Source: Nageia nagi
Taxonomy: Eukaryota; Pinophyta
Direction: 5' to 3'
Assembly: GCA_050084985.1 (NCBI GenBank)
Contig: JBITNC010000002.1
Span: 18,972,001 to 19,036,000 of the forward strand
DNA length: 64,000 bases
Shown here: one piece after another, positions 21,863-34,857 of the stretch
How positions within the stretch are numbered: position 1 is the first letter of the stretch
Layout of the letters: the number at the start of each line of letters is the position of its first letter
Translations under genes and position numbers: made by a program
The notes under the pieces: generated by a model
What the model was told of the DNA's origin: nothing
The model's database searches: none
The model's input: only the letters and a program-made list of their open reading frames with translations

Positions 21863-24280
21863 ACTCGGGCTACTCATCCTCTTCAGCTTGTGCATTCAGA
21901 TTTGATGGGTCCATTTCAGACTAAGTCTCTAGGGGGAGCTTCTTATGTTCTGACCTTCATTAATGACTTCAGTAGGATGACATTTGGTTATCTACTTGAG
22001 CACAAGGATCAAACTTTTGACAGGTTTAAAGATTTCAAGGCTCTTGTTGAAAATCAAACTGATTTCAAGATCAAGATGCTAAGATTTGATAATGGGGGTG
22101 AGTATAATAGTAATGAGTTTAACGACTATTGTGTTAAACATGGGATCAAGCGGCAATTCATAATCCCTTACACCCCTCAGCAAAATAGAGTTGTTGAAAG
22201 GAAGAATCAAACCATTATGGAAATGGCAAGGTGCATGTTGGGTAACCTTCCTAGTTTCTTATGGGGTGAAGCTGTTCACATTGCTATTCACACCCTAAAT
22301 AGGTGTCCTATTAAAGTAGTTGAAGGTAAAACTCTGTATGAAGCATGGACAAGAAAGAAACCTAACATCTCACACTTTAGGGTCTTTGGTTGTGATGCAT
22401 TTGCCTTCATTACCTCAGAGAAAAGAAAGAAGTTGGATAAAAGATCAGAAAAATGCATCTTTGTGGGGTATGATAATCAGCATAGAGGTTACAGGCTCTA
22501 CTCCTCATCCCATAAAATAGTCTTTATTTCTAGGAATGTCAAGTTCAATGAACTTCCTGAGGATATGACTTCTCATGCTGAGGTGTCTGATTCAGATGAT
22601 TCTTTACCTGCACCTAACTGGTTGGATGATCATGTAGGGAAGTCACCACAAGAGCAAAATTCTCCAGCTCAGAGAATTACAAGGAGTATGACCTTGAATA
22701 AATCTTTATTTGCCAAAATTGATAATACGAATGAGCCATCAACCTTCAAAGAAGCTTCCAAGCAAGAGTGTTGGATGGAAGCTATGAAAGTTGAGTATGA
22801 GGTGCTCATGAAAAATGAAACTTGGGATTTAGTTCCTTATCCCAAAGAGAAAAATGTGATTGGAAATAAATGGATATACAAGGTCAAGTACAATTCTGAT
22901 GGAGAAATTGAAAAATACAAAGCAAGGTTAGTGGCCAAAGGATTCCCTTAGAAATATGGTATTGATTATAAGGAAACCTTTGCTCCTATGGCCATGATGC
23001 CTACTATCAGGATAATCCTTGCTCTTTCTGTAGCTCAAGGATGGAAATTTTTCCAACTTGATGTCAAGAGTGCATTTCTCAATGGTGACTTGGATGTAGA
23101 AATCTACATGAATCAACCAGAAGGATTTATTCCACAAGGTAAAGAGTCTTTTGTGTGCAAGCTAAAGAAGTCTTTGTATGGACTTAAGCAAGCACTTAGA
23201 GCATGGTATAAGAAAATTTCAAGATTCTTTGCAGATATTAGTTTTTTCAAATGCTTCTCTGACTCAGATCTCTATGTACTCAATCAAGGAAAAGATGTGG
23301 TCTTAATTCTCCTTTATGTGGATGATCTTCTCATAACTAGCAATAATATTGAAATCATCCAAGAGTGCATATCCAAATTGAAGGCAACATTTGAAATGAC
23401 TGATCTAGGTCTATTGCATTACTATCTTGGGATGCAAGTATACCAACACAAAGATTGTACTTATCTTAGTCAATCTAAGTATATATTAGACATCTTGCAA
23501 AAGTTTGGAATGGAGGAGTGTAGATATGCTGCAATACCTATTTCTCCTAGAATCATTGTATCTCTGAGCTCAGATTCTCAGTTGGTTGATGCTACAGCTT
23601 ATAGGTAATTGATCAATAGTCTTCTGTATCTAACTATCTCTCAACCTGATATTACCTTTACAGTGAATCTGATGGCATGATTCATGCAAAAACCATATGT
23701 TGAGCACCTCAATGTTGTTAAGCAAATCTTGAGGTATGTGGCAGGGACAAAGGATCTTACTCTTAAGTATTCCAAAGTGCCCTCGATTGTTCTCTCTAGG
23801 TTCTCAGATTCTGATTATGGGGGAGATAGAGATGATAGAAAATCAACCTCTGCATATGTGTTCAGTATTGGTTCAGGTGCTATCTCTTGGGCTTCCAAGA
23901 AGCAACCTACTATGACTCTTTCTACCATCGAAGCCAAATATCGAGCCATGTCTGTTGCCACCCAAGAAGCTATTTGGCTAAGGCATCTTCTAAATGAAAT
24001 TGGGTATAAGCAAAATGGCCCATCTCTTATTTCTTCATACAATCAATTGGCTATCTCTTTAGCTAAGAATCCTATGTTCCATCAGAGAACCAAACATGTG
24101 GAAATCCAAGCCCATTTTATCAGAGAGAAGGTTATAGATGACATCATACACTTAGAGTATTGTCCATCTACTAAAAACTCTGCTGATTTATTCACCAAGC
24201 CCCTTCCTAAAGCTTAGTTCAGCAAGCTTAGGGATTCTCTCAGGTTGGTGAAGTTGCCCTCAAGGGGAAGTGAAGTTTGA
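21863..24280 (+). pseudogene. E3 gag-pol, 3' part (integrase core, RT, RNase H)
   Basis: It resumes exactly where 16722 stops, after the ACTCG duplication: [12 protein letters not shown], then the integrase core with QQNRVVERKN (E3b has QQNGVAERKN). RT follows with YVDD at about 23314-23325, then RNase H reading STIEAKY. Stops at 22949 (TAG), 23606 (TAA), 23678 (TGA) and 24215 (TAG) each replace CAG, CAA, CGA and CAG still present in E3b. The end is the TGA at 24278-24280 after PSRGSEV. The element cannot make its own enzymes. Confidence 0.93.
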
Positions 24281-24352
24281 ACTTTTGTTAGTGATGACAA
24301 CTTCACCTCTAAGAGGCTCTTTTGTTATTGTTATATAGTGTGTGTTGATTAT

Positions 24353-24718
24353 GATATACCTCCATGGTAAGTTTGCTCTGCATGACAAACTTGTTGTACA
24401 TTTTATACCTCCATGGTAAGTTTGCTTTGCGTGATAAACTTGTTGTACATTTTATACCTCCATGGTAATTTTGCTCTATGTGACAAACTTGTTGTACATT
24501 TTATACCTCCATGGTAAGTTTGCTCTGTGTGAGAAACTTGTTGTACATTTTATACCTCTATGGTAAGTTTGCTCTGCATGAGAAACTTGTACAATTTTTT
24601 GAGCATATAATTAATATACCTTCGTGGTAAGTTCACTCTGCATGAGGAACTTATTGTACATTTTATACCTCCATGGTAAGTTTGCTCTGCATGAGAAACT
24701 TATTGTACAATTTTTATG
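24353..24718 (+). repeat. 49-bp tandem hairpin repeat in E3 3' region, seven copies
   Basis: Units begin CCATGGTAAG with a 49-base period (24362, 24411 and so on); the fifth is longer and diverged. Each unit holds an inverted pair, AAGTTT and AAACTT around GCTCTGCATGAG. The sixth unit has AAGTTC paired with GAACTT, so both arms changed together. E3b has the same array at 47965-48250. Confidence 0.9.
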
Positions 24719-24719
24719 C

Positions 24720-25184
24720 TCTATTAATAATCAACACATGTCTATATACAACAGGTGACTATGAGTGATGGCTTGGCATCTTCGTGATGACTTATAGTGC
24801 ACCATTGATCAGTTATTTATAAGATGGAATTATTTGATTCTCTTATTTGAATATATGATGCATCTAATTGATTTTTTTCATGAGTTGCTTGTAGCATGCA
24901 AGATCTTCTTCAGAAATGCAGGTTACTCACCTTGTGTAAGCAAGCTCATGGAGACTCACATGTCAGCTTAAACTTGATTGACTACTATGTACAGTGAAAC
25001 CAGTTATGGTTAATGATTGTATTGTAAACCATTTTGTCAAATGGTAGTGTAGTGAGTCTCAAACTAGTTCTTAAAAAGATTCTCAAATATGTAAATGTTC
25101 TCATCTCCACTTGTATCTCTATGGAGGAGAACTCTCTCTTACTCTCTCTCTTCTCTCTTCTATGCTCTATCCCAATATTGCATT
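24720..25184 (+). other. E3 3' untranslated region after the hairpin array
   Basis: Non-coding. It is shared with E3b (about 47490-47950, minus strand), including the ACTCTCTCTC-rich patch near 25130-25165 just before the polypurine tract. Confidence 0.7.
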
Positions 25185-25193
25185 AAGGGGGAG
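25185..25193 (+). other. E3 polypurine tract
   Basis: AAGGGGGAG directly before the 3' LTR. E3b has the same tract. Confidence 0.92.
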
Positions 25194-25684
25194 TGTTAGA
25201 ATTTGTAATGAAATATTGTGAATATCTAAACTCCTTGTAAATTCAATTAATCACTTAAAGGATATGTAGATACCTTAAGGGATTAATTGAATTCTTTATT
25301 ATGTAAACTTTGACCTTACCATGTGGTTACTTGGTAGGTTAAAGTTAGGTAATACATTTATTGTAACCCTAACCTTACCCTTGGGTTAAAGGGAGGTTAG
25401 GGAGGTTCTCTCATGCTATAAATAGAGGGCCTCTCCTCTTGTAAAATAACTAAGTTTTTGGAGTAAGATTACTCTACTAGTTTGTGTAGGAGAGAAAGGA
25501 ATTATTGTAAGAGGGTGCATACTTTGAGAATTGAGATCTAGTTGTGGATGTACTCCAAAGAAGGGAGGAACCACATTATATTGGTGTTATCTTGTGTGAA
25601 TGGTATTATTAGTTTGTAGATGTTGAATGATTGAGTTTCCTATAGTCTTGGACCTTGAGGATTAGTGTAGTTCTAAATCCTTCA
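25194..25684 (+). repeat. E3 3' LTR, 491 bp
   Basis: Pairs with 11602-12092. It has TG/CA ends, a TATA box at 25417-25424, and is followed by the target duplication AAACC at 25685-25689. Confidence 0.97.
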
Positions 25685-25886
25685 AAACCTACTCTCTAAA
25701 AGGTGGGTAACAATAATAAACTTATTCCTAAATGGATTTTATATGAGGTATTAGGCACACTTATATTGTTATAGGTGGTTAAAAATATTGAACTTACTCC
25801 TATTAGAATTTTACATGAGGTTTTAGGAACACCTATTTTGGTAGAAGTGGTTCACAACATAGAACCTACTCCTAGATAGTGTCAGG
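25685..25886 (+). repeat. 72-bp tandem repeat array, right part
   Basis: Continuation of the array at 11439-11601 that E3 split. ATGAGG landmarks lie at 25743 and 25815, exactly 72 bases apart. The array fades after about 25886. Confidence 0.75.
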
Positions 25887-28849
25887 TTGATGTGGATAAA
25901 AGAGGCCTCCTAGTGATCAAGTTGAAATTGCATGAGATGGCTTGTAGATAAGACTTATGTGATAAAAGGTCCATGAAGATCCAAAATACTCTCTTTCTAT
26001 TTTTTTCTAAGAGGAAGAATTTTGAGTTTTTCATTGGTGGTAAAGTCAAAAAGGCTTATAAAGGTCTCTTGAAACTTACTATGAAGGATATATTGATGGG
26101 CCTATGGTCATGTGGAGAAACTCAATGAAGGGATTTTACTCATTTAGATAAATTTGTGACCTCTTTCACAATAGAAATACAGTCTCCAAAGGCTTTCTCT
26201 ATGGTATTATGTTTGATCTTACTATGCAATAATGGAGTGAGCACATTTCAAGAATTATTACTATTAGTAAAAGAATTATTGACTTACTTTAATATTGTAT
26301 TGTTAAATTTGGAAAAAATCTTTGTGGCATGAGTTCATGGCATGGAGAAAGTTGATTACCAGGGGCTAAAGGTATGGGAGTTTAGGACTAAGGTGATCTT
26401 CCTCCTTGGTTCCATTCTAGCCCAATTGGGGCTTTCATTGATGTACCCAAATAATACTTTGGGAAATATAACCTATGTGATGTGGATAAATGCAAATAAG
26501 GAGAAATGATCTATGGTATGGTGGGAGATCTTTGTTGATCATGAAAGTGAGATTTTTCGAAGGAATCTTGAAGCAAGATGGTTGGGTTCATTTATGTAAT
26601 CTTATTATTACATAATTTTGAATTGCTTATTCATGCCATGAAGATAAAATCCCTACTACATATTTAGGTGGAAATATATTTAAAAAAATTCAAATCATTG
26701 TAAGGGTGGAATACCATGGGTATGGGATAATTATCATGTAAAATTTGGCACATCACAGAAGTGTGGAGTTTTCCCCATAAGGTGATGATTGAAGCTATTT
26801 AAATATTTTATTGTAAGCCTTGATAGTATCAATTATTTTATTAGATATGTTTAGGTTTTATTTCATTTATGCTTACTTTATTTAGGGATCACAATAATTC
26901 TATGAAAGATGCGATTTTTGATGTTTTGGGATTGAGCATTGTAATTACATAAATACTCATCTAAATCATTAAATTATAATTATCAAGTTATTTTATTTGT
27001 TGTATTATTATTAATATTATAATCATCATAATCTATAATAGTGGACTAATTTGTGTCTTGTTTATAGGTAAAACGAGGCCCAAGGTATTAGAGCTAATCG
27101 AAGCAGTGGGTTACATCATCAAGTTTCTTATACAACCAATATCTACATAATTCCACTATCAAGATCTAGATTTGGATAACATATTCTAATCTTGATAGTG
27201 GCATATTCCCTTTAGATATTTCTCAACACCACCTTATGAAGATTAGAATTTGGATACTTTAACTATATTATATGATAGTTCATTTCTAAAGGATTGATAA
27301 GTTATGATTTTTATGGTATATTTGTCAAGTTTTCCTTGATACATATCATATTTTATTTCATTCATAATAGGTAAGTACATAAGGTAAGTATTCAAATATC
27401 CATCTTGATAGGGTTTATCTTATTTCTTATTTAATTTCATTCACTTCCACTAGTATTTATCTTTGGCCATTTGAATCTAAGTGGGTTTTTGGACTATTTA
27501 ATTACTTCAATTCTAAATTTTCATATCCTACAAAATAATGAATCCAATGTGAATCAAAAACAAAAACATGGACCAAAGATACCATTTATTATATTTACAA
27601 AATCTCCAAAGGTCATTCTTGATGAGCAAATTGCAAAAGAATCTTATTATATTATTACCAAAGAAAGAGAAATTTAATTTGATTACAAACCTTCATGGTA
27701 TTATCAAAATTGTTTTTTTTTCATTTTTGTTAAGCAAGGGATCATATAATAAATACTTATGGTATATTAAGAGGAAAACTCCTATAGCTCATCAAGAGTG
27801 GTTCACATGAGTATCCTTATATAAAAGAGACTAATGAGAAGTAGGTTAATATTATATTTAATAAAGAAATTTTTTAGATATAACAAGAGGAAGGCCACAA
27901 AAAGTAAGTTATTGATCTAATTAAATCCTTTAAAAAAGAGCTTCCTAAAGATATTATAAGTTACAACTTGTAAGATCAATTGAGGAATACACAAATTATA
28001 AGAATCTAAATTAGAACAAGTATTTTTTTACTCAAATATGCTAAATCTAAATATAAATATACACCAAGAAAAATTGGATTTTTAATATATGATTCAAATT
28101 ATGCTTATATAATAGTCCAAAAATCATCTAGTTATTCCCTAAGGTTGGATGTCATAATGCAAGCTTATATCTCAAGTACAATAGCCCAAATGGCTAGATG
28201 TCTAACTTAAAAGATCAAATTTAGCACTAAACAAAGTTAATCTACATAAGATGACTAATATCACATAATTAGGAAATCAAAATCTAATATTTGATATGAT
28301 TAAATGAGAAAACACTCTCTCAAGCCTCATTTATGCTCCATTGAAGTCTCTTTCCATGATTTGAAATGAAGTAGAAGTATGGCCTTAAAATACCATCAAA
28401 ATAGACTTAGGATTTTCATCCTTAGCTTAAGGTATTAAGGGCATTTCCAACCTACAAACCAAATATTTGACTTTATGACAAGACTTTGAAGTAGAAAAAT
28501 TATAAAATGGTAAAATATGCCTCCTTAATGTCATGAAATCCTCTCATATATATGTATTTCTCACTAGGTTCCTAAATTTCACCTAGGAATCACACACTAG
28601 TTTACCATCTTATCTATAAGTCCATGGGTTGATGTTGAGATCATTATAATCACCTCTTTTCATAATCATAAGAATTTATAATTCTAATAAACACTCATAA
28701 TTATTTCTATGAGGGATACATATAACATTGGAGCTTATAATTGGTTCTTTAGAGCCACAAGTATCCTATCCAGAATTCACCAATACATCATCCTCAAGAA
28801 TAATTACATATATTTCATGTAATCTTCCTAAATATCAAACCACTCTTAA

Positions 28850-29110
28850 TTATTACAAATATATATTATTTCATGATATATTCTTTCTAAGGAAAGGTGT
28901 CACACTTCCAATGGACCCTGCATAGTGTCTAAGTGTCTAAATAAATACAATATTCAATTAGCATATCACAAATCCACCCTTCCTAAAATTGTGTTTTCCC
29001 TATAATAATTAAAATCTCCATGTGTGGAAATAAAATCTCCAAGGTCTTCCATGAGTTAAAGTAATATATCATTTATTCAAAAAATACCATTAATTTCCAT
29101 AAATATGGGT
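28850..29110. repeat. Direct repeat, copy 1 (pair 31075-31330)
   Basis: Shares CAATGGACCC, CATAGTGTCTAAGTGTC and AATACAATATT in the same order and orientation with the second copy about 2.2 kb away. The copies are strongly diverged. They could be worn LTRs of a small element or an old duplication. Confidence 0.65.
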
Positions 29111-31074
29111 GAAAGTAAAAAATTATGTCGACTTAAAGTGGAAGCCTTAGGACATAAAATCAATAGTAGCAAAATTAAGATATCATTATAAAATACATCA
29201 GGATCCTAATTTTGGTATCATATTAGGATCTTGAGCCTAAATTAATATTAGGATACTGATTTATCATAATAAATATTGAGATCCCAACTTTCGAAACAAA
29301 AATATTATTCAATAGATCATAGAGCTCATTCTTCATAATTTGTAGTCCCTAAACCCTTGGATTCCTTGAGTGGTAAATAAATGTTACAATCCCTATTTTT
29401 ATTATTTTTGTGCCCCCCATATATGTTTATTTTTGGTGAGCTCTCTCAAGGTAAGCTCCAATAACCATCACCCTTAAGTTTTTTATATGGCTTGCAAATT
29501 TAGGTTTTAAATAAGTTTTTTTTTTTAATTCTTGAGGTATGAGAGTTTATAGATTTTGTAACATGAATGCCATAGAGGATGAAATACATTTTGAATCATG
29601 TAACTTCTTATTAATTAATCCTTTTTGGTACTTATCACAATGTATATCTTTTAAATTTTATCAATTAGAAAAGGTAAAAATGCTCTAGATAACACCAAAA
29701 CCTTTCTATTGTAATCCCTCCAATTATAGTTGGATACCATAAATCTTTATACTTGCATGACTCAAGTGATCTACCTTATTTGAGAATAGGTAATAATTAT
29801 TGATCTTCAACTTCAATAGTTTTACTATGCAAAATGCAATCCTTTACTTAAAGTCTAATGTGAATAATACATATATCCTTAATCTCATCCTTGACCACCC
29901 TCTAGTTATAATACACTACACATACCAAGTAGATTACAAAATTTTTAAAGAATTTAAAAAATACATGGGATATAAAATACCACCAACATTCCCACAATCT
30001 TTAGCATCATAATCATCTTCTTTATCAAACACCTCTACATAATTACCACCTCCCACTAGCATCATTATACTCAATACACCCCTATGTAATCCATCCCACA
30101 TAAGAAGCCTTGAATCAAGTAACCTTATAGTATTTAAATTATGAAAAACCTAGCCCTAAACACCAAAATAAACCTCTTCCACTACTCATATATCCTCATC
30201 CAATAAATAAAATTATATTATATTATATTAGGTATACCCTTCAAAATTTCCATTGCCACCACATAAGAGGTAAAATGTTAAAATACCTACTACATCTCTT
30301 TCACTAGCAACCTCAAGGTTAACATATCCAAAATACTTAGTAGATGAGGTGCAAGCTTCATCCAATAGAATTGGCTCCTCTCTAATTGCAAAATAGTTAG
30401 CAATGGTAATTACGCCATCTACTTCATATGGAATAAATTATTAAAAGATATAATTTCATCACTCAATATTAATTCAATGATAATTTATGGAACTATAGCA
30501 AGCTTGATTGATTCAAAAACCCATAGGCAAAGTTTAATACCCATTGGATTATCTTTTTTTTTTGGTATGATAAGTGGTGTGTATATTAAGAACTACATTA
30601 ATTTTGCAAGCTTAGTAGCTTTTATACAAATACCAATAACAAACCAAGTTATATACACAATAAAAATGATAGCATATTTATTTCCATGGTGATCTCAATA
30701 TCAACTCCATCTTCTTCGATCACCTCACTAACCATAGAAACCACATCCACTATTATTGATTCCACTTTCATAATATATATGATAGTATTATTATCATCCC
30801 TTTCACAACTCACCACCACTATGATTAGGAGTACCATATCTATAACTATTAATTCCCTTCAATATGGTTTATTTTTTTATATGTAAATTCTTATTTATGT
30901 ATTGGTTATCCTTTAATCAACTATCCTTTAATCAACTTTCTCATACTACCATATTTATTTCTTATACATCTTATAAAAATCAAATGTTGTGAATAATTTT
31001 AAAGTACCATATTTGTTATATTGTTCACTTCTTTCATGTTTTACAAACACAAATATATGAAATCTATCAAATCA

Positions 31075-31330
31075 CTTCTATTTATTATAAAGATACATTA
31101 TTTTATGCTAAATGATTTCTAAAGGAAGGCATTATACTCCCAATGGACCCCACATAGTGTCTAAGTGTCAAAATGAATACAATATTAATTGAGGATATCA
31201 TAAGTTTACCATTCCTAAAATTTCTTACTCTTAAGCAATTACAATCTTCATTTATCACAATAAAATCTTCAAAGTATTCAATATCTTAAAATATTATCTT
31301 CAAAATATCCTTTGATCCAAAAACATCATC
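31075..31330. repeat. Direct repeat, copy 2 (pair 28850-29110)
   Basis: Same landmarks as copy 1, followed in both by a CCTAAAAT block and ATAAAATCT. No primer site or polypurine tract could be placed next to it. Confidence 0.65.
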
Positions 31331-34300
31331 AATATCCATACATGTTTCATATTAAGATGTTGTCTTCCATTTGGCAACATCAAGATCCATACATGCTATG
31401 AATAATTTATGAAGTATTATCTTTATCATATTATCTATACATATATTATGTTTTTTAAATAAGCATATGAAATATACCAAATCATTCTTAACAAGTTCAT
31501 CTATGATATTATTAGGAAAAATAGTCCCAAGTATCATGAAAATAATCTCCTTATCCCACCTTATATGTACCATCTCATCCAACATTCTAAGCTCATCAAA
31601 AATTTGAATTTCATGTGATGAAGCAACTCTTATTACCCTTGTAAATGTAACAAATAATGGGAACTCATATTTGAAGTATGAGACCAAATGGCAATGTCAA
31701 TCCTAAACTTCATGGGTAGGGGTGGGTGCATGAAGATGAGTCCACAAAAAGAGGAAGTATTCCAAGAAGATGAGACTAATTTTCAAATTATTTTTCTTTT
31801 TAATAACTTTTATTTTTTATGAATATTTTAAAAAACATTATATGGAGACAACAAATAGAAAATTCTCAACAAAAAATTTAAAAAATTGAAAAAAAAATGG
31901 ATAAGTTTAGGTCAAATTATGCATGCTAGACACAAGGAGTTTTCAAAACAACAATAAAGATCAATGCAAAATTAATAATAGAAAAATTCATGAAAAAATT
32001 ATATAAAAAATATTCAATACAAGCTTCAATGTATTAGGTATCTTTTTCCAAAAGGATTTAAAAAAATAATTTGATTTAGGTCAAATTATGCTTATCGGAT
32101 ATATGCATGGTATGATCCTAAAATAGTATATTTTAAGAAGTGGTTTCTACTCCTCCTTATAAATTTTTATTTTTATTATTTGGATATTATAATAAATTAC
32201 ATATTTTAAATCTAGACTAGAAGCACTACATTATTCCCTCAGTAATGTTTTTCAAGATTCCATGTCTAAGTGCTTCAAATTTTGAGATCAATTGTGACAA
32301 AATTTGAAAGTCAAGGAACACTTCCATTTTTTTGCCATAAATTGGACCCAAATTCTTTCATTAACTCATATGTTACTCCCTTGAATACAAGTAAAAATCC
32401 TTTTATTCTCACCAAGTGTAGTAGTTAATATATTATCAAATCGATTCCTCGAATTTATAAAAAATGCAGTCCATGATGGGCAAACAACAAAACCTACATT
32501 AACCTCTAAAAATGTAACAATATTCCTCACTTCAATATTTTTGTATGGATATAGTTCAATCATTATTCCAACTTGAACATTATCCCAAAACATAATAGAA
32601 ATTTTACTCTTAAGTGTGACCTAGTTCATTTTATCATTGTAGCCTATATTGATAGCATAGTTTATCCTAATATGAATCACAAGGTTTTTCCATATGGTTT
32701 AGTTCATGTTGTGTTTCAAATGTATTATGGGTGAGGTATGCATGGGTATCATATATCATGTCTCAATTGAATCATAACCTACATAATTTATTCATAATAC
32801 AAAAGAGTGGTAAGAGAGTGGCACACTCATTTGTATTGCAATGTTGTTCATATGAGCATATTTGAGTGTGTAGGTCTAGGGAAATTCCTTTGGTTAGTAA
32901 ATTCAATAATGATCCTACATGGTGCATGTGGGATATACATGGGTGACTAACAAGGCAGCATAAGAGTGTAAAGGTTTGGCAAAAGGTCATGTATTGCTTA
33001 GTTGTTGGTAAGACTTGTTTTCAAAATGAGTTACTAGGTTTCAAATTTATGGTTTATACACTAGCACTCTATAGAGTTTATTTTGGAAGAGATGTCATTT
33101 ATAGATCCTATGTGGCCCTACCTTATTTTACTAATGAGCCTGATTGTGAATAGGGTTGAAAATGCACACCATGTTACCTAAAGAATAGAAATAAATTCAT
33201 GGAGCCTTACAAACCTAGCCAAGTTATTTAACAGCTTGGAAGAAGGAAAGTGGTGTCAACGATTTGTAGGATTATAGTTAGAACATGAATGCATATGACC
33301 TATGACTCAAAATATTATAAGGTGTTAAATAAATAGAAATATGATTAGTAATATCCCAAAGTTGATGGTTCGAGTACTAATAATGATGACGAGAAATGCA
33401 ATACATAGGATGGACCATCATTTGATCAAACATACTTGACTTTGTGGGTAAATGCTAGACTAGACTCACTTGGTATCTATACTTTAGAGGAATTAGTGGA
33501 GGAAATTGAAGGTGAGGATGATGGAGACAAGGAGGAAGAGAAAGAAGAGGAAATTTGGGGGGGAGAAGAGGAAGAGGGCAATGAGTAACCCCATGTGATT
33601 ATTTCTTATATTGAGGAGTATTTGTGACAAGAGGACACTACCCAAGGAGAGGGATGGAGAGAACCACCCATAGCTATTCCACTTTCTCAAACATAGGAAT
33701 GGATCTGAATAGGTAAATTTTTTTTGCACGTATAAGTTAGCTCCAAAATATGTTAATATATTGACATGTACATTTATTTTCATCATTGATCAAATAAAAT
33801 TTGACTTGGAGGTTGAGAAGATGATTTAAAAAAGGAGGATAAGATTTTGAAAATAAAAAATGCATATATGATAAATTATGAAGAGTTGGAAGGCATAAAA
33901 ATATGGTTAATTACTCTAGAATAAGCATAAGTTACCATAAGATAACTACAATAGGCACAAGATAACAAGGATTTTCAATAGATGATGTATCATGTGTTAG
34001 CACATAGCAAGAAAATTAAAAATTTGTTAACTAAAAAGGATATTTTAAATTTCAACTTATAGATTTTAAAGAGAAAACTATGGTGAAAGACCCAATCTAT
34101 CTAGGATGATGTCTACATCTAGGGGCACTAGAAGTGATCGTGGTACCACTAGTCATGCTAATGTGAGGAAGGAGTGAGGGGTGATACTTATTTGGTATTT
34201 TTCTCATCTAACATTGTATACCTTTTTTATATAATAATGTGATATATATTTTATGTTTAACCATTTTGTTATTTAAATATTCATATAAACTATCTAAGCT

Positions 34301-34857
34301 TTATGAATTTTGATAGCAAGTATTATGACATGTATGTATGTTTAAAATTATTTTAATGGTAATGAATGGATGACTATGGAACTTAAATTTCAAGCTAAAA
34401 GCATTCATATTTTAAAAAAATTAACATAAAAGAATCCAAAATTAGTGCTAAGGTTTTTATGGGAGAAAATTTCAAACTTAGGCTTATCTATTTATACCAA
34501 GCAAACTCTTTCTAAATTATACAAAATTGTTATCATGTAACTTTCTATGTTTGAACTTGTATTAAATTTCTAAATACGGTTTGTAGTTCTAAAGTAGATA
34601 ATTTGATCATATACATCATAATTTAATATGTGAAATAACCTATTCATAATACTAATATTGAAAAAGGAATGACATCATAACTAATATATTAGGAATCCTA
34701 GCATTGACACTAAGATGGATACATCAAAAATACATAGAAATCCAATGCTAGTATTAGGATAATAGAAACAAAATAGAACTAGGGGAATGGTCTTTGATAT
34801 ATGAACATGATATTGAATGAATGTAACTTAACAAAATACAAGTGGCAAGCTCCTCTT

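Larger units (their letters stand above)
11602..25684 (+). mobile_element. E3, long-leader Ty1/copia retrotransposon interrupted by E2
   Basis: Two 491-bp LTRs (11602-12092 and 25194-25684) begin TGTTAGAATTTG and end ATCCTTCA. They are flanked by the 5-bp duplication AAACC (11597-11601 and 25685-25689) and differ at about 12 positions. Without E2 the element is about 8.9 kb, long for copia. The excess comes from a leader of about 3.1 kb before gag and a 3' untranslated region of about 0.9 kb containing a hairpin repeat array. Both halves of the coding region are broken. It is related to E3b at 46955-55732. Confidence 0.96.
25887..34850. other. Decayed AT-rich DNA, no intact gene
   Basis: Only short frames are present, none with a recognised domain. 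A diverged direct repeat joins about 28850-29110 and 31075-31330. An acidic frame at about 33413-33588 ends in an EEEKEEE-rich tail. Minus-strand frames at 31352-31687 and 32366-32593 may be relics of an old element but match nothing I recognise. Confidence 0.5.

Noticed and set aside
24353-24718. The regular 49-bp array as a CRISPR-like array
   Set aside because: The whole unit repeats with no variable spacers, and the context is a plant retrotransposon.
30477-30692. Hydrophobic 71-codon frame as a small membrane protein
   Set aside because: AT-rich DNA easily yields Ile/Phe-rich frames. No related copy, promoter or neighbour supports it.
33413-33588. Acidic frame ending EEEKEEE as the end of a transposase gene
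   Set aside because: An upstream stop and no recognisable catalytic block. The composition alone is not evidence.
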